DNA of 8,520 nucleotides from an uncultured Cyanobium sp. (GTDB taxonomy: Bacteria; Cyanobacteriota; Cyanobacteriia; PCC-6307; Cyanobiaceae), in NCBI GenBank assembly GCA_937919075.1, contig CALFOF010000219.1, positions 1 to 8,520 of the forward strand, in the 5' to 3' direction. Position 1 is the stretch's first letter. Each line of letters opens with the position of its first letter. The position numbers and the translations under genes were made by a program. A model generated the notes under the pieces. That model was given only the letters and a program-made list of their open reading frames with translations. It had not been told where the DNA came from and did not search any database. Below are positions 7,752 to 8,520 of the stretch, piece after piece.

Positions 7752-8520
7752 GGCTGGCTCTGCGCTGCCACCCGGGGCTGTGCTGCGCCGCGGGGGTGCT
7801 CCCGCATCAGCCGCCTCACCTCCCCGGCGTGGTAGCTGCTGCGCGTCAGCGGTGAGCTCACCACCTGCAGGAATCCCAGCTCCCCTTCCCCTCGCTGGCG
7901 GAAGGCGGCGAAGGTGGCTGGCTCCACGAAGCGCTGAACGGCGAGGTGCTTGGGCCCTGGAGAAAGGTACTGGCCGATCGTCACGATGTCGACGTGGTAC
8001 TGGCGCAGATCGGCGAGCACGGCGAGCACTTCGGCATCGGTTTCGCCGAGGCCCACCATCAGGCCCGATTTGGTGTAGGAGGCCGGCCATTGCTCATGAA
8101 CTCGCGCCAGCAGTTCCAGCGAGCGGCTGTACACCCCTTGCGGTCGCACCTGCCGGTAAAGCCGCGGCACCGTTTCGATGTTGTGGTTCAACACCTCGGG
8201 CCCACCGGCCATCACGGCGGCAAGGGCCTTCCAGTTGCCGCACAGGTCGGGGATCAGCAACTCGATCGTGGTGCCGGGGGAGCGCAGCCGCACGGCGGCG
8301 ATGCAGGCCACAAACTGGCTGGCGCCCCCGTCAGCGAGGTCGTCGCGGTTTACCGATGTGATCACCACATGCTGCAGCCCCAGCCGGGCCACGGCCTCGC
8401 CCAACCGTTCCGGTTCGGTGGGATCCAGCGCCCGCACGCTTCGGTCGAAGTCAATGTCGCAGTAAGGGCAGGCGCGGGTGCAGCCCGGCCCCATGATCAA
8501 GAAGGTGGCCGTGCCGCCGG
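7748..8520 (-). CDS. lipA: Lipoyl synthase, C-terminal part (runs off right edge)
   Basis: LipA is a radical-SAM enzyme that inserts two sulfurs into octanoyl groups on the lipoyl domains of the glycine cleavage H protein and 2-oxoacid dehydrogenases. The visible 256 residues start inside the conserved [20 protein letters not shown] segment, whose C-x3-C-x2-C (codons at 8459-8482) binds the SAM [4Fe-4S] cluster. Further family blocks are [37 protein letters not shown] and, near the C-terminus, [12 protein letters not shown], whose serine ligates the auxiliary cluster. The N-terminal C-x4-C-x5-C motif for that auxiliary cluster lies beyond the edge; roughly 40-80 residues are missing. The frame is open to 8520, so the in-frame TTG at 8500 and ATG at 8494 are internal, not starts. 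The C-terminal tail after the serine motif (about [19 protein letters not shown]) is variable. It converges on gltS with overlapping stops. Confidence 0.97.
   Translation of the reverse strand, partial: GGTATFLIMGPGCTRACPYCDIDFDRSVRALDPTEPERLGEAVARLGLQHVVITSVNRDDLADGGASQFVACIAAVRLRSPGTTIELLIPDLCGNWKALAAVMAGGPEVLNHNIETVPRLYRQVRPQGVYSRSLELLARVHEQWPASYTKSGLMVGLGETDAEVLAVLADLRQYHVDIVTIGQYLSPGPKHLAVQRFVEPATFAAFRQRGEGELGFLQVVSSPLTRSSYHAGEVRRLMREHPRGAAQPRVAAQSQP

Noticed and set aside
7790..7805. GCGGG/CCCGC stem at the lipA 3' end
   Set aside because: It is only 5 bp, lies in coding sequence and has no T-run; consistent with chance at this GC content.
8494..8500. TTG at 8500 or ATG at 8494 as the start of lipA
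   Set aside because: The frame continues to the window edge through the conserved [12 protein letters not shown] segment, so both codons are internal and the gene is truncated only by the window.

Overview
This window looks like a piece of a GC-rich cyanobacterial chromosome, most likely from the picocyanobacterial Synechococcus/Cyanobium group. The pointers are a ferredoxin-type (not NADPH-type) glutamate synthase of about 1,530 residues, an rpsL-rpsG ribosomal operon head, tight gene packing and ribosome-binding sites that are mostly weak or absent. The assignment to a group rests on general similarity, because no searches could be run. I see no mobile element, CRISPR array, tRNA or rRNA, and no clear sign of horizontal transfer.

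Layout. Four genes run leftward from about 3029 to the left edge: a secreted phosphodiester glycosidase (NAGPA-like), a small A-type iron-sulfur carrier-like protein, rpsL (S12) and rpsG (S7, cut by the window edge). Their gaps are 47, 53 and 46 bases. These gaps hold a 7-bp stem-loop just after the glycosidase, a perfect 16-bp palindrome just upstream of rpsL, and a pyrimidine-rich leader in front of rpsG. A 126-bp divergent region separates the glycosidase from gltS, which runs rightward from 3156 to 7751. The lipoyl synthase gene lipA comes in from the right edge on the minus strand and meets gltS tail to tail; both TAG stops are read from the same four bases, CTAG, at 7748-7751.

How the genes relate. 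GltS makes glutamate from glutamine and 2-oxoglutarate using photosynthetic reduced ferredoxin, and carries a [3Fe-4S] cluster. LipA is a radical-SAM enzyme with two [4Fe-4S] clusters. The small A-type-like protein has three cysteines placed as in IscA/SufA. Three of the six genes are therefore linked to Fe-S clusters, but this may be coincidence of neighbourhood. rpsL and rpsG are the start of the conserved str operon, with fusA and tuf expected beyond the left edge.

The core genes are ordinary. The items most worth a second look are the divergent A-type carrier family, the palindrome before rpsL, the domain architecture of the glycosidase, and the gltS/lipA stop overlap. I do not see a new multi-gene system here.
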